In this document: one piece after another, positions 21,269 to 30,728 of the stretch
Layout of the letters: every line of letters starts with the position of its first letter
Numbering within the stretch: the first letter of the stretch is position 1
Assembly (NCBI RefSeq): GCF_016745425.1
Contig: NZ_JAERVK010000008.1
Span: 124,001-188,000, forward strand
Length of the DNA: 64,000 bases
Reading direction: 5' to 3'
From: Candidatus Methylomicrobium oryzae
GTDB taxonomy: Bacteria; Pseudomonadota; Gammaproteobacteria; Methylococcales; Methylomonadaceae
The notes under the pieces: generated by a model
Told to the model about the DNA's origin: nothing
Seen by the model: the letters and a program-made list of their open reading frames with translations, nothing else
The model's database searches: none
Made by a program: the position numbers and the translations under genes

Positions 21269-22852
21269 ATGGAAAACGGCTTTCTCGGCATCATCCTGCA
21301 TGCGCACCTGCCCTTCGTGCGTCATCCCGAACACCCGAGCTTCTTCGAAGAAAACTGGCTGTTCGAGGCGATGACCGAATGCTACGTTCCGCTGCTCGAA
21401 ATGCTCGACCGGCTGGAAAACGACCGGATCGACTATCGCCTGACCTTGTCGCTGTCGCCGCCCTTGATTTCGATGCTGCGCGACGAACTGCTGCAAAGCC
21501 GCTACCTGCAACATCTTCACAAACTGATCGAACTGGCCGAAAAAGAAACCGTCAGAACCCGCCGCGAACCGGAATTGAATAAACTGGCCAGGCTGTACCG
21601 GCGCTTCTACCGGCATACGCTGGACTTCTATCAGAATCGGTGCCGCGGCGATTTGCCCGGCGCGTTCGGCATGCATCAGGCGCACGGCAAGCTCGAACTG
21701 ATTACGACGGCCGCGACGCACGGCTTTCTACCCCTGCTCAGCGTCAGCGAAACCGCGGTGCGCAACCAGATCCGCGTCGGGATCGACACGTTCCGCCGCC
21801 ATTTCGGCTTCGCGCCGAAGGGATTCTGGCTGCCCGAATGCGGTTATTACCCGGGATTGGAAACCTTTCTGAAAGAGGCCGGTATCGCGTATTTTTTTGT
21901 CGACTCGCACAGTCTTCTGAATGCGAACCGGCCGCCGCTCAACGGCGTTTACGCCCCGCTCGCCTGCGAAAACGGCGTCGCCGCGTTTGCGCGCGACCCC
22001 GAATCGTCCGAACAGGTCTGGAGCTCCAAACAGGGCTATCCCGGCGATTTCGATTACCGCGAATACTACCGCGACATCGGCTTCGACCTGGACCTGGATT
22101 ATATCGGCCCGTATCTTGTCGACGGACACCTCCGCGCGAACACCGGGATCAAGTATTACCGGGTCACCGGCGAAAATCGGCCCAAACAACCTTACGACCC
22201 GAGCGCCGCACGGGCGAAAGCCGAACTGCATGCACGGGACTTCATCCAAAAACGCCGTCGGCAAATCGATGCGCTGGCAAAGCGCATGGACCGTCCGCCG
22301 CTGATCGTCGCCCCGTACGATGCCGAGCTGTTCGGGCACTGGTGGTTCGAAGGTCCTTACTGGCTGGAACAAGTCCTGCGGATAGCGGGCGAAAACGGCA
22401 TCCGCACGGTCAGCTGCGCAGATGACCTGCAACGGTTCCCCTCCCTGCAAGCCGCGACGCCGTCGGCCTCAACCTGGGGCGAACAAGGCTATTCGAGCTA
22501 CTGGATCAATGAAACGAACGATTGGATCTATCCTTATCTGCATCAGGCCGGCCGGCAATTGGAAGCGTTCGTCGCCGAGCTGAAAGGCATTTCGGTCAAT
22601 CCTCGACAGGAACGCGCGTTCAATCAGGCGGTCCGCTCGCTGCTGCTTGCTCAGTCCTCGGACTGGCCGTTCATCATGAAATCGGGCACTACGGTCGACT
22701 ATGCGGTCAAACGGATCACCGACCACCTGGCCCGTTTCAATTATCTTTACGACAGCCTGCGCAAAGGCAAAATCGACGAACGTTACCTCTCCGCGCTCGA
22801 AATCATGGACAATATCTTTCCGGACATCGATTTCCGGAATTACTGCGCCTAG
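21269..22852 (+). CDS. GH57 family alpha-glucan enzyme (DUF1957, branching-type)
   Basis: The 527-residue protein belongs to the glycoside hydrolase 57 branching-enzyme-like group. It starts with GFLGIILHAHLPFVRHPEH (the HAHLPFVRH motif near the N-terminus). It has GFWLPECGYYPGLE, which carries the expected nucleophile glutamate, and the late YDAELFGHWWFEGP with the acid/base aspartate. Length fits the single-domain (beta/alpha)7 barrel plus helical C-terminus. GH57 branching enzymes transfer alpha-1,4 chains to alpha-1,6 positions in glycogen. The tight pairing with DUF4912 supports a glycogen-related role, but no classical glgA/B/C genes are in the window. Confidence 0.88.
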   Translation: MENGFLGIILHAHLPFVRHPEHPSFFEENWLFEAMTECYVPLLEMLDRLENDRIDYRLTLSLSPPLISMLRDELLQSRYLQHLHKLIELAEKETVRTRREPELNKLARLYRRFYRHTLDFYQNRCRGDLPGAFGMHQAHGKLELITTAATHGFLPLLSVSETAVRNQIRVGIDTFRRHFGFAPKGFWLPECGYYPGLETFLKEAGIAYFFVDSHSLLNANRPPLNGVYAPLACENGVAAFARDPESSEQVWSSKQGYPGDFDYREYYRDIGFDLDLDYIGPYLVDGHLRANTGIKYYRVTGENRPKQPYDPSAARAKAELHARDFIQKRRRQIDALAKRMDRPPLIVAPYDAELFGHWWFEGPYWLEQVLRIAGENGIRTVSCADDLQRFPSLQAATPSASTWGEQGYSSYWINETNDWIYPYLHQAGRQLEAFVAELKGISVNPRQERAFNQAVRSLLLAQSSDWPFIMKSGTTVDYAVKRITDHLARFNYLYDSLRKGKIDERYLSALEIMDNIFPDIDFRNYCA

Positions 22853-22883
22853 AACCTGTTTAACTCTTACATTCCATACACTC

Positions 22884-23588
22884 ATGCGGAAACATTCAAG
22901 GATTTTACTGCTCTCTATCGGTCTGCTTGCCATATCCACCCTAGCCTCGGCGGCCCCTGTCAAAGACGACTGGGGCATGTGGCTCAGCAATACCTATCAG
23001 ACCGATTTCGGCGGCAGTCCCTATCTGGCGTTTCTGGAGTTGGCGCCGCGTACCAAGCACGACAACGGCGAGTTTAGCCAAATTATCGTGCGGCCCTTGC
23101 TGGGCTACAAGCTGACCCAGAAGCTGCAGCTCTGGCTGGGTTACACATGGCAAGGCGAATACAGCAAGGAAACCGATTTCGAACTGGCCACCAACGACTT
23201 TATGCAGCAGTTGCAGTGGATCGATAACTGGACGCCGCAATTGAATTTTCAGTACCGATTCCGGATGGAAGAACGTTTTTTCGAAGACGAAGATACCGCG
23301 TTTCGGATGCGCCACCGGTTCCGGTTTGTTTATTCGCTGCCCGAAACAAAAGCCTATCTGATCGCGGCCGACGAATTGTTCGTTTATTTCAATTCGATCA
23401 ACCACGGACGCCTGGCGAATGCGGTTCAGACGGGCATCAACCAGAACCGGAGCTATGTCGGCATCGGTTACAAGATTACCCCGAAAATCAATATCGATAC
23501 CGGTTATCAGCTTCAATACGTAAACAACTTCGGCACGCCGGACGGCGTCAACCACATCTGGCTGACCAATCTGAACGTCAATTTTTAG
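22884..23588 (+). CDS. DUF2490 outer-membrane beta-barrel-like protein
   Basis: A 234-residue exported protein. Signal peptide residues 1-23 (hydrophobic ILLLSIGLLAISTLASA with an A-x-A cleavage site). The mature part shows alternating aromatic beta-strands (KLQLWLGYTWQGEY, QLNFQYRFRMEERF) and ends in NVNF, the terminal aromatic residue typical of outer-membrane barrels. It fits DUF2490. I chose the ATG at 22884, 31 bp after the GH57 gene. It overlaps the 3' end of convergent lpxB by 11 bp. Confidence 0.75.
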   Translation: MRKHSRILLLSIGLLAISTLASAAPVKDDWGMWLSNTYQTDFGGSPYLAFLELAPRTKHDNGEFSQIIVRPLLGYKLTQKLQLWLGYTWQGEYSKETDFELATNDFMQQLQWIDNWTPQLNFQYRFRMEERFFEDEDTAFRMRHRFRFVYSLPETKAYLIAADELFVYFNSINHGRLANAVQTGINQNRSYVGIGYKITPKINIDTGYQLQYVNNFGTPDGVNHIWLTNLNVNF

Positions 23589-24735
23589 AAGCCGCCAGCA
23601 TCTCCAATGCCAGCATGGCCATGTTCTTCGAACCGCCGCCCAGCCCCAGGCGCGCTTTGACGCTTTGCAGGTTCTCGCGCATTCGCCCGGCATAATCGGC
23701 ATCGGTCAGAATTTTACCCATTTCGTCAGCCAGATTCCCGGCGCTGGCCTCATGCTGAATCAGTTCCTTCACGATGCCTTTGCCCGCCACGATATTGGGC
23801 AGGCCGATGAACGGCGTCTTGACCAGCCACCGTCCCAGCCAATAGGTGAGCGGCGAAAGTTTGTAGGCTATGACCATCGGCACCTCCAGTAGCGCGATTT
23901 CGAGGGAGGCCGTGCCCGACGTCGTCATGATCGCATCGCAGCACTGCATCACGTCGTACGGCTGGTCCTTGATCACCGTAATTTTGAGCGGCGAGGTTTG
24001 CAGATAACCGTTCAGCATTTCGTCGGCGATCGATCCGGCTTGCGGCAGGATAAACTGCGCGCCCGGCACGCGGCCGGCAATCGACTCGGCCGCTTTCAGC
24101 ATCACCGGCAGCATGCGCCTGATCTCTCCGCTCCGGCTGCCCGGCAACAGGCCGACGACCGGCTTGGCGGCGTCCAGGCCGAAGCGGTCGAAGTCCTCGT
24201 CCCTGCCGTAACGCGGATGCACCTTGTCGACCGACGGATGGCCGACATAGCGCACCGGCACCTTCTCGGCCTCGTAATAGGCCGTTTCGAACGGAAAGAT
24301 GACCGCCATCATGTCGATCACGCGGCCGTACTGCTTGACCCTTCCCGGCCGCCAGGCCCAGACCTGAGGACCGACATAAAACAACACCTTGATGCCGATC
24401 CGTTTGGCGTAAGTCGCGAGCTTGAAATTGAATTCCTTGTAATCGACGCAAACCAGCAACTCCGGCCGCTCGTTCGCCAGCAGCGCTTGCATCAGTTTCA
24501 GGGCGCGGCGGATTTCGGCATAGTGCCTGACCACCTCGACCACCCCGATCACCGCGATTTGTGAAGAATCGTAACGGACATCGATTCCCGCCCGTTTCAT
24601 TTTCTCTCCGCCCATCCCGATGCCCTGAATATCGGGTTGCAGTTCTTTCATTTCGCTGAACATATGCGCGGCATGCCGGTCGCCGGACGCTTCGCCGGCG
24701 CTGAACATGACTTTATACGGCTTGTAATCTGGCAA
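23578..24735 (-). CDS. lpxB: Lipid-A-disaccharide synthase
   Basis: LpxB joins UDP-2,3-diacylglucosamine to lipid X in lipid A synthesis at the inner membrane. The 385-residue length is normal. Family motifs are present: SAGEASGDRHAAHM at the N-terminus, YVGPQVWAWRPGRVKQ in the middle, LPGSRSGEIRRMLP and TTSGTASLEIALLEVPMVIAYK later. The start is a TTG at 24735 with GAGGA upstream. It stands alone here, away from lpxA/lpxD/fabZ. The 3' end overlaps the convergent DUF2490 gene by 11 bp, so the two transcripts may interfere. Confidence 0.96.
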   Translation of the reverse strand: MPDYKPYKVMFSAGEASGDRHAAHMFSEMKELQPDIQGIGMGGEKMKRAGIDVRYDSSQIAVIGVVEVVRHYAEIRRALKLMQALLANERPELLVCVDYKEFNFKLATYAKRIGIKVLFYVGPQVWAWRPGRVKQYGRVIDMMAVIFPFETAYYEAEKVPVRYVGHPSVDKVHPRYGRDEDFDRFGLDAAKPVVGLLPGSRSGEIRRMLPVMLKAAESIAGRVPGAQFILPQAGSIADEMLNGYLQTSPLKITVIKDQPYDVMQCCDAIMTTSGTASLEIALLEVPMVIAYKLSPLTYWLGRWLVKTPFIGLPNIVAGKGIVKELIQHEASAGNLADEMGKILTDADYAGRMRENLQSVKARLGLGGGSKNMAMLALEMLAASKN

Positions 24736-25138
24736 GGACAGTCCTCGTTAATTGGTTCGGGCTATCCATTTTAAAGGAATTTTGCCTAAGTCCGGATTAT
24801 TTCAATGAAAAAGAAGATTATAGATTTTTCCTTAGGAAAGCATTTTTGACCCGAATGCGAAAGGTTTATAGCCTCATCACAGTCTTTCAATTTTAAGCGA
24901 CATATTTCTATATAAATAATTCGAATATCTATTTACTATCTTTTCAGTATCATTTTTTAAAACTATTAACGACTACCCAATATACTTAAACTTTAGCCCA
25001 TCAAATTAATATCATAGCTGTTTATAGCTGGAGTTTCTGAGATGGTAAAACCGGAGGAGAAAATAAAATTTGAAAATTATTCGACAATCAAGTCAATATT
25101 CAATTGAATAAAAAATATGATTTAACGGACTGATAACT
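24736..25138. other. A+T-rich divergent promoter region, no gene
   Basis: About 400 bp between divergent lpxB and ugd. It is clearly richer in A+T than its neighbours. I see no open frame of weight, RNA gene or strong palindrome. It should contain the ugd promoter and long leader. Confidence 0.45.
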
Positions 25139-26458
25139 ATGAAAATTACCGTATTCGGCAGCGGGTATGTGGGGCTGGTCACGGGAGCGTGTTTAGCTGA
25201 CGTAGGCAACCAAGTCATTTGCATGGACATCGATCAACACAAGATCGGCCAGCTCAACCAAGGCATCATCCCGATTTACGAACCGGGCCTGGAAGAAATG
25301 ATCAAGAGCAATATGGAATCCGGCCGGCTGCGCTTTACCACGGACGTCAAAGAAGCGGTAGATTTCGGCTTGTTCCAATTTATTGCGGTCGGTACGCCGC
25401 CGGATGAGGACGGTTCGGCCGATTTGCGGTATGTGCTGGCGGTGGCGGAAAACATCGCCGAACATTTAAACGATTATAAAATCATCGTGAACAAATCCAC
25501 CGTGCCGGTCGGCACCGCCGATAAAGTCAAACAAACCGTAAATGAAGTACTGGCTCAACGCGGCGAAATACTCGAATTTGACGTGGTGTCAAATCCGGAG
25601 TTTTTGAAAGAAGGCTCCGCGCTTGAAGATTTCATGAAACCCGACCGTATCATCATCGGCTCGGACAACCCCCGTACCTCCGAACTTTTGAAAGCCCTGT
25701 ATGCGCCTTTCAACCGCAGCCGAGAACGGATCATTATCATGGACATCCGCTCCGCCGAGCTGACCAAATATGCCGCCAATGCCATGTTAGCGACAAAAAT
25801 CAGCTTCATGAATGAACTGGCCAATCTTGCCGAACTGGTGGGAGCCGACATCGAATATGTCCGCCACGGGATCGGTTCCGATAGCCGCATCGGCTACAGC
25901 TTCATTTATCCGGGTTGCGGCTACGGCGGATCCTGTTTTCCGAAAGATGTTAAAGCGCTGGAACGTACGGCCAGGGAAATGGGTTATCAAGCCGAATTGC
26001 TATCGGCCGTGGAAAACGTGAATAATCGGCAAAAACGCCGCTTATTCGAAAAAATCATTTCCCACTATCCCGAAGGCCCTCAAGGCAAAATATTCGCCCT
26101 GTGGGGCCTGGCTTTCAAACCGAATACCAACGACATGCGCGATGCGCCGAGCCGTGCCATATTGGAAGCATTGATAGACGCCGGCGCTACGGTTCAGGCT
26201 TATGATCCGGAAGCACTGAAAGAAGCCCAGGCCATTTACAGCGATAAGTTCGGCCTGAAGTTTTGCTCCAAACAGGACGACACCTTAATCGATGCCGATG
26301 CGCTGATTATCTGTACCGAATGGAAACAATTCCGCAGCCCGGACTTCGACAGATTAAGCAATCTATTGAAGGACAAAGTGATTTTCGATGGCCGAAACAT
26401 GTATTCGCCGAAATTGGTAAGACAAAGCGGTTTGCTGCATTATTCGATAGGCAGGTAA
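25139..26458 (+). CDS. ugd: UDP-glucose 6-dehydrogenase
   Basis: Oxidises UDP-glucose to UDP-glucuronate with two NAD+ for capsule or exopolysaccharide precursors. The 439-residue product has the N-terminal Rossmann motif ([18 protein letters not shown]), the substrate-binding lysine region ending [17 protein letters not shown], and the catalytic cysteine in [12 protein letters not shown] (C266). The C-terminal UDP-binding domain begins at about residue 320 ([18 protein letters not shown]). No exopolysaccharide cluster flanks it; the downstream gap is taken up by an MITE. Assignment is firm. Confidence 0.95.
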   Translation: MKITVFGSGYVGLVTGACLADVGNQVICMDIDQHKIGQLNQGIIPIYEPGLEEMIKSNMESGRLRFTTDVKEAVDFGLFQFIAVGTPPDEDGSADLRYVLAVAENIAEHLNDYKIIVNKSTVPVGTADKVKQTVNEVLAQRGEILEFDVVSNPEFLKEGSALEDFMKPDRIIIGSDNPRTSELLKALYAPFNRSRERIIIMDIRSAELTKYAANAMLATKISFMNELANLAELVGADIEYVRHGIGSDSRIGYSFIYPGCGYGGSCFPKDVKALERTAREMGYQAELLSAVENVNNRQKRRLFEKIISHYPEGPQGKIFALWGLAFKPNTNDMRDAPSRAILEALIDAGATVQAYDPEALKEAQAIYSDKFGLKFCSKQDDTLIDADALIICTEWKQFRSPDFDRLSNLLKDKVIFDGRNMYSPKLVRQSGLLHYSIGR

Positions 26459-26560
26459 ATACCGAAGCCGATTAGTCTTGGCAATTTTCAGCCAAGTTTC
26501 AATTCGATGAAAATCGCCCAATGAGGTTGATATCATTTTCAAATTATTAACCTTCCGCAC

Positions 26561-26766
26561 CAGGGCGATCGCGCTATATATAAAAACCGTCATTCCGGCA
26601 GGGATTGCCGGAATCCAGTTTACAGGGAAGTAAAATCTACCCACAATACGGGGGATTGTTAGCTTAAAAACACCCCAAACTGCTCTGGAATGCCATCCGT
26701 GGCATCTGGATTCCGGCAATCCCTGCCGGAATGACGAGCATTCAGTGCATAAGCGCGATCGCCCTG
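26561..26766. mobile_element. 206-bp MITE with 10-bp target duplication
   Basis: The element has perfect 15-bp inverted ends (CAGGGCGATCGCGCT at 26561-26575 and its complement at 26752-26766). A second nested inverted pair of 30 bp starts GTCATTCCGGCAGG (26589-26618 and 26706-26735). It is flanked by an exact 10-bp direct repeat, CCTTCCGCAC (26551-26560 and 26767-26776), a target-site duplication. It has no coding capacity and sits between ugd and the ABC exporter. Its inner motif also occurs at 2780 inside another repeat. Confidence 0.85.
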
Positions 26767-26852
26767 CCTTCCGCACTCCGAGTCTTGCAGATTCGGCCGG
26801 TCACTCTACAGCGCAGGTATAATGGTCGATTTATCCCTCCATTCCGCTGTTA

Positions 26853-28664
26853 ATGTCTAAAATATCACTCACCCCGGCCATGCGCCGCGCCGCCGAAGCG
26901 CCGCCGTTACCCAGCGGCACGATCCGCTTCATCCTCTACTGCGTATCCCACTTCAAGGGCTGGATTACGTTGATGATCCTCTTCGAAGCGGGCCAGGCGG
27001 CCGGCAGCATCCTGGTGCCCTATGCGGTCAAGGCGATCATGGAAGGCGTAGCGGCCGGACTTCCCGATGCCCGCACCGCCATCGAGGCGCTGAAAGGCCC
27101 CTTGCTGTTCCTGGCCGGGCTCACGGTCGCCGAAATCCTGTGCAGCCGGGCCAGCGGCGCGATCCTGATTACGATCGGCCCGCGGCTCCGCCAAGGCACC
27201 ACGCGCACCCTGTTCACCTACCTGCAATACCATTCGGCGCGTTATTTCAGCAGCCATTTCGCGGGCGCGTTGGCGCACCGGATCAGCGAAACCGCGATCA
27301 GCGTGAATCATACGATCTGGGCGGTGCTGTGCGATTTCTGGCCGATCACGATCACCTTCGGCGTCTCCGCCGGCTTGCTGCTGCACGTGCATCAGGGGCT
27401 CGGGCTGTTCGTCACCGCCTGGGTTTTTGTCTATGTGGCGATTTCTTTTTGGCTGGCGACGCGCTGCCGTCCGTATTCGCAACACTATGCGGGCATCCGC
27501 AGCATGGTGAACGGCAAGATCGTCGATTCGGTCACCAACAGCCTGAACGCCAAGCTGTTCGCTCGCCAAAAGTTCGAGCGCGATTATCTGCAGGGCTATC
27601 TGGAAACCGAACTGAAAGCCGCGCGCCAAACGTTCTGGTTCATGGAACGGGTGCGCTGGTTCCAGTTCATCTCGGCCGGCGCGTTGAAGATCGGCACGAT
27701 TTATTACGCGCTGACGCTCTGGCAGGAGGGCCTGATCAGCGTGGGCGATTTCACGATGAGCATGGGCCTGGCCTTGATCGTGATTGCCGACGCGCGCAAT
27801 CTGTCCCGCCATTTCCTGGAGTTTTTCGAGTACGTCGGCAACATCGCGAACGGCGTAGAGACGATCGTGCAGCCGCATGAAATCGTCGATGCGCCGGATG
27901 CGAAACCGCTTGAAGTCGCCGAAGGACGTATCGAATTTTGCGACGTCACTTTCGGCTATCATCCGGACCAGCCGGTTTTCAAGCAGCTGAACGTCGTGAT
28001 CGAACCCGGCCAGCGCGTCGGCCTGGTCGGCTTTTCGGGCTCGGGCAAATCGACTTTCGTAAGCCTGATCCTACGCAATTACGAGCCGCAAGCCGGCAAA
28101 ATCCGCATCGACGGCACCGACATCGCCGAAGCGACTCAGGCATCGCTGCACGAACAGGTCAGCCTGATTCCCCAGGACCCGACGCTGTTTCACCGCAGCC
28201 TGAAGGAAAACATCGGCTACGGCAAACCCGGCGCGAGCGACCGGGAAATCGCGGACGCCGCCGGGTTCGCGCATGCGGACGAGTTTATCCGGGCCATGGC
28301 GGAAGATTACGATTCGCTGGTCGGCGAACGCGGCGTCAAGCTGTCCGGCGGCCAAAGGCAAAGGATCGCGATCGCGCGGGTAATGCTGAAAGATGCGCCG
28401 ATCCTGATCCTGGACGAGGCGACGTCGAGCCTGGACTCGGTCACCGAAAAAACGATCCAGGAAAACCTGGCCCGGCTGATGGGAAAAAAGACCGTGATCG
28501 CGATCGCGCACCGGCTGTCGACGATCGCCTATCTCGACCGCATTCTGGTGTTCGATCAGGGACGGATCGTCGAGGACGGAACGCATGAGGAGCTGTTGGC
28601 GCTGAAAGGCTATTACTACCGTTTATGGAACATGCAGGCCGGCGGCTTCCTGCCGGACGGCTGA
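26853..28664 (+). CDS. ABC transporter, fused membrane and ATPase domains (MsbA-like exporter)
   Basis: A 603-residue half-transporter. The N-terminal membrane domain spans about residues 35-325 with six predicted helices. The ATPase domain begins near 350: Walker A GFSGSGKST, signature LSGGQRQRIAIARV, Walker B ILILDEATSSLD, and the H-loop IAHRLST. It would act as a homodimer, exporting a lipid or hydrophobic compound, but the substrate is not told by sequence. The stop codon lies inside the left 15-bp repeat of the islet at 28658; the insertion left the C-terminus (FLPDG) apparently intact. Confidence 0.9.
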   Translation: MSKISLTPAMRRAAEAPPLPSGTIRFILYCVSHFKGWITLMILFEAGQAAGSILVPYAVKAIMEGVAAGLPDARTAIEALKGPLLFLAGLTVAEILCSRASGAILITIGPRLRQGTTRTLFTYLQYHSARYFSSHFAGALAHRISETAISVNHTIWAVLCDFWPITITFGVSAGLLLHVHQGLGLFVTAWVFVYVAISFWLATRCRPYSQHYAGIRSMVNGKIVDSVTNSLNAKLFARQKFERDYLQGYLETELKAARQTFWFMERVRWFQFISAGALKIGTIYYALTLWQEGLISVGDFTMSMGLALIVIADARNLSRHFLEFFEYVGNIANGVETIVQPHEIVDAPDAKPLEVAEGRIEFCDVTFGYHPDQPVFKQLNVVIEPGQRVGLVGFSGSGKSTFVSLILRNYEPQAGKIRIDGTDIAEATQASLHEQVSLIPQDPTLFHRSLKENIGYGKPGASDREIADAAGFAHADEFIRAMAEDYDSLVGERGVKLSGGQRQRIAIARVMLKDAPILILDEATSSLDSVTEKTIQENLARLMGKKTVIAIAHRLSTIAYLDRILVFDQGRIVEDGTHEELLALKGYYYRLWNMQAGGFLPDG

Positions 28665-28672
28665 TTACAAAT
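28658..28672 (+). repeat. Left attachment-type direct repeat (attL-like)
   Basis: CGGCTGATTACAAAT, identical to 32259-32273. It contains the TGA stop of the ABC transporter gene. No other tRNA sequence flanks this copy, which suggests a secondary integration site. Confidence 0.65.
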
Positions 28673-28812
28673 GTTAAACACGCAAGTAATATACAAGTAA
28701 ATCAATCCCTTGCAATGGTCGCCAAAGATAAAAACAACCTCAATGAGTCAGAAAAAAGCCTTACCCTATCACAGCTATAGCTAGGATTTAGCTACAGCGG
28801 AATATAACCATC

Positions 28813-29505
28813 TCAGATATTGGAGAAAAGCAAATCTAAGAATTTTTTATCTATTAATTCTTTGATTTCATCAAAAATATCATCTTCAGATCGCATTCTT
28901 TCTTGATGAAAACATTTTATATGTTCCCAAGATTGCTGAGATGAATTTTCGCAAAAAAATTCATAAACCTTCTCAAGATACGGTTTATTTTCTTCGTGTA
29001 AATCCTGTTGTTTCTCGGTATAAGATCTCTTATTTTTTGTTAGAATAAGCTCCTGGGACACTTTTGGGGATACATCAAGGAAAATCACCATATCCGGTTT
29101 TGGCATGCCATAAACAGTATATTCTAGCTCTTCAATCCAGGAAGCTAACACTTCTCTTTCCTTTCCTTCAAGTTTTGCAGCTTGATGTGCTACATTTGAT
29201 GGTACATAGCGATCCATAATGAGATAATAGCCTGCGGCTAGCTTCTCATTAATTTCTGGTAATTTCTCGAAACGATCACCAGCATAGAGCATGGCACACA
29301 ATTTCGGATGTATTTGATCTAGCTTACCAAATTTACCGTTTAAATAATTACCTACCTCACGACCAAAAAAGGTTTCTTCATATGCAGGAAAGGAAATTTT
29401 TGATGCTTTAATACCACGCTCATTAAGATAATTTAATATATGATTGGTCTGGGTATTTTTTCCACTACCATCTATACCTTCAATAACTATTATCTTACCT
29501 ATCAT
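28813..29505 (-). CDS. Thymidylate-kinase-like nucleoside monophosphate kinase
   Basis: Last gene of the islet operon; 230 residues. It has the P-loop GIDGSGKNT (10-18), the FP motif at 39-40, the DR at 77-78 and the DRY motif at 98-100 followed by VPSNVAHQAAK, all features of the dTMP kinase family. KRSYTEKQQDLHEE fits the lid. Such enzymes phosphorylate dTMP to dTDP with ATP, but the family also includes UMP/CMP-type and phage-related variants. The gene is unusually A+T rich and cannot be the housekeeping tmk, which lies with holB in most gammaproteobacteria. It starts 3 nt after the phosphoribosyltransferase stop. I infer it acts on a nucleotide made or used by the operon. Confidence 0.8.
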   Translation of the reverse strand: MIGKIIVIEGIDGSGKNTQTNHILNYLNERGIKASKISFPAYEETFFGREVGNYLNGKFGKLDQIHPKLCAMLYAGDRFEKLPEINEKLAAGYYLIMDRYVPSNVAHQAAKLEGKEREVLASWIEELEYTVYGMPKPDMVIFLDVSPKVSQELILTKNKRSYTEKQQDLHEENKPYLEKVYEFFCENSSQQSWEHIKCFHQERMRSEDDIFDEIKELIDKKFLDLLFSNI

Positions 29506-29508
29506 ATT

Positions 29509-30300
29509 TTACCTTTTCACTATAGAGTGCAAACTAACACCTTGCTCTATTAATTTTCGACGAACTTCTTTTATCGTTGGTTCAAACAGCACCAAACAAT
29601 CCGTAACTATAATTCCACATTTTCTAAGCGCTGATACTGCTTCCAGTACTTTACGTCCACCTGTAGCGCTGTCATCTACTACTAAAGCTACCGAACCCTC
29701 ACTAGGTATAGAAAAACTATCAAATACTGACTGGAAGTAGAGTTTAGGATCTTGGCTAGTAAATTTTTCGTGATCCGATGTATGTAATGCAAAGGGGACA
29801 TTTAATATTTTAGCAAACTCATATCCTAGAATTGGCGCACCACTCTTCGGGGTTACAACCAAATCAAATTTCGGGTTTTGCACAGTTACATTATTATCAT
29901 TGAGTAGTTTTCTCCAGTAGGATGTGAGGTGCCTAGCTAATTGTTCTGCATTTTTTGCGTCAGTAGACATAGCCATTACATCCACATAATTTTTAACTTT
30001 TACTTGGTGTATCTTACCAACTCCCACTTCTTTCTTAATTGAGCATTTAGCTAGTAATTTATTTAATGAATTTTCTATTTCTTTACTGTCGACAAAGGAA
30101 GGAACAGATTTAGCAAGGTTTTCTTTAAGATATTTATCAGGAGTGATGCCAAGGCTAGATAGAACTTGTAATGTTTCTTCTGCTCTGTTACGAATGAAAT
30201 ATCGAGTAATACGGCGAGGCAGAAAACCTGTCCATGCAGCAATAGAAAATATTGTAGATATGGCCAGTATTTTTAAAACAATATCATCAAAGGTTAACAT
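29509..30300 (-). CDS. Membrane-anchored phosphoribosyltransferase-like protein
   Basis: A protein of 263 residues. An N-terminal hydrophobic helix (about residues 8-27, ending WTGFLPRR) predicts a single membrane anchor with the rest cytoplasmic. The C-terminal half is a type I phosphoribosyltransferase fold: the PRPP-binding motif VALVVDDSATGG is at 204-215, and FDLVVTPKSGAPILGYEFAK before it resembles orotate phosphoribosyltransferase. The middle segment is not familiar. The ATG at 30300 follows the upstream stop by 2 nt; a TTG at 30318 is an alternative. It lies between the unknown protein and the kinase, so it may make or break an N-glycosidic bond on a nucleotide that the kinase then phosphorylates; this is inference. 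Confidence 0.72.
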   Translation of the reverse strand: MLTFDDIVLKILAISTIFSIAAWTGFLPRRITRYFIRNRAEETLQVLSSLGITPDKYLKENLAKSVPSFVDSKEIENSLNKLLAKCSIKKEVGVGKIHQVKVKNYVDVMAMSTDAKNAEQLARHLTSYWRKLLNDNNVTVQNPKFDLVVTPKSGAPILGYEFAKILNVPFALHTSDHEKFTSQDPKLYFQSVFDSFSIPSEGSVALVVDDSATGGRKVLEAVSALRKCGIIVTDCLVLFEPTIKEVRRKLIEQGVSLHSIVKR

Positions 30301-30302
30301 GC

Positions 30303-30728
30303 TCAGTATGCACTCCAATTCTTTAATACTGTAGAGAATCTTTCTCTTGACACGCCTATTCTGTTGCAGACACTCTCAACCGCTTGTTGCCTCAGATGAG
30401 GCGGATACATCATTGCATCAGTTAATTCAGTTTCAATCGCTTTTACTAATTCAAAAACTTGTACTATCTGCTCTTTTAAAGGACCACTTATTGTCTTATT
30501 TTTACTATCGAATAATATAACCAATTCCGTTGACACTCCAATACTGGCTTCAAAGGTAATAATATCGCTAGAATGATTAACAGAAACGAATTCATATCCT
30601 AACGCATATATTAAACCATAAATAATCGACTCAAAGTTAGAACTCTTATGCATAAGAGAGGTAAAGTCAATATCCATGTTATCCAAAATGATAGATTTAA
30701 TTTCTTTTATTGAATCAAGTTTGTTCAT
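30303..30728 (-). CDS. Unknown islet protein, possible C-terminal helix-turn-helix
   Basis: A 141-residue protein with no family I recognise. The middle (YEFVSVNHSSDIITFEASIG, then TELVILFDSKNKT) looks like a small alpha/beta fold. The end (LRQQAVESVCNRIGVSRERFSTVLKNW) has the spacing of a helix-turn-helix. The start ATG overlaps the stop of the radical SAM gene by one base (TAATG), with GGAG eight bases before, so translation is coupled. It may be a partner subunit or regulator of the radical SAM enzyme. Confidence 0.65.
   Translation of the reverse strand: MNKLDSIKEIKSIILDNMDIDFTSLMHKSSNFESIIYGLIYALGYEFVSVNHSSDIITFEASIGVSTELVILFDSKNKTISGPLKEQIVQVFELVKAIETELTDAMMYPPHLRQQAVESVCNRIGVSRERFSTVLKNWSAY

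Noticed and set aside
29509-30318. Start of the phosphoribosyltransferase at 30318
   Set aside because: That codon is TTG and overlaps the gene before; ATG 30300 directly after the stop is the simpler choice.
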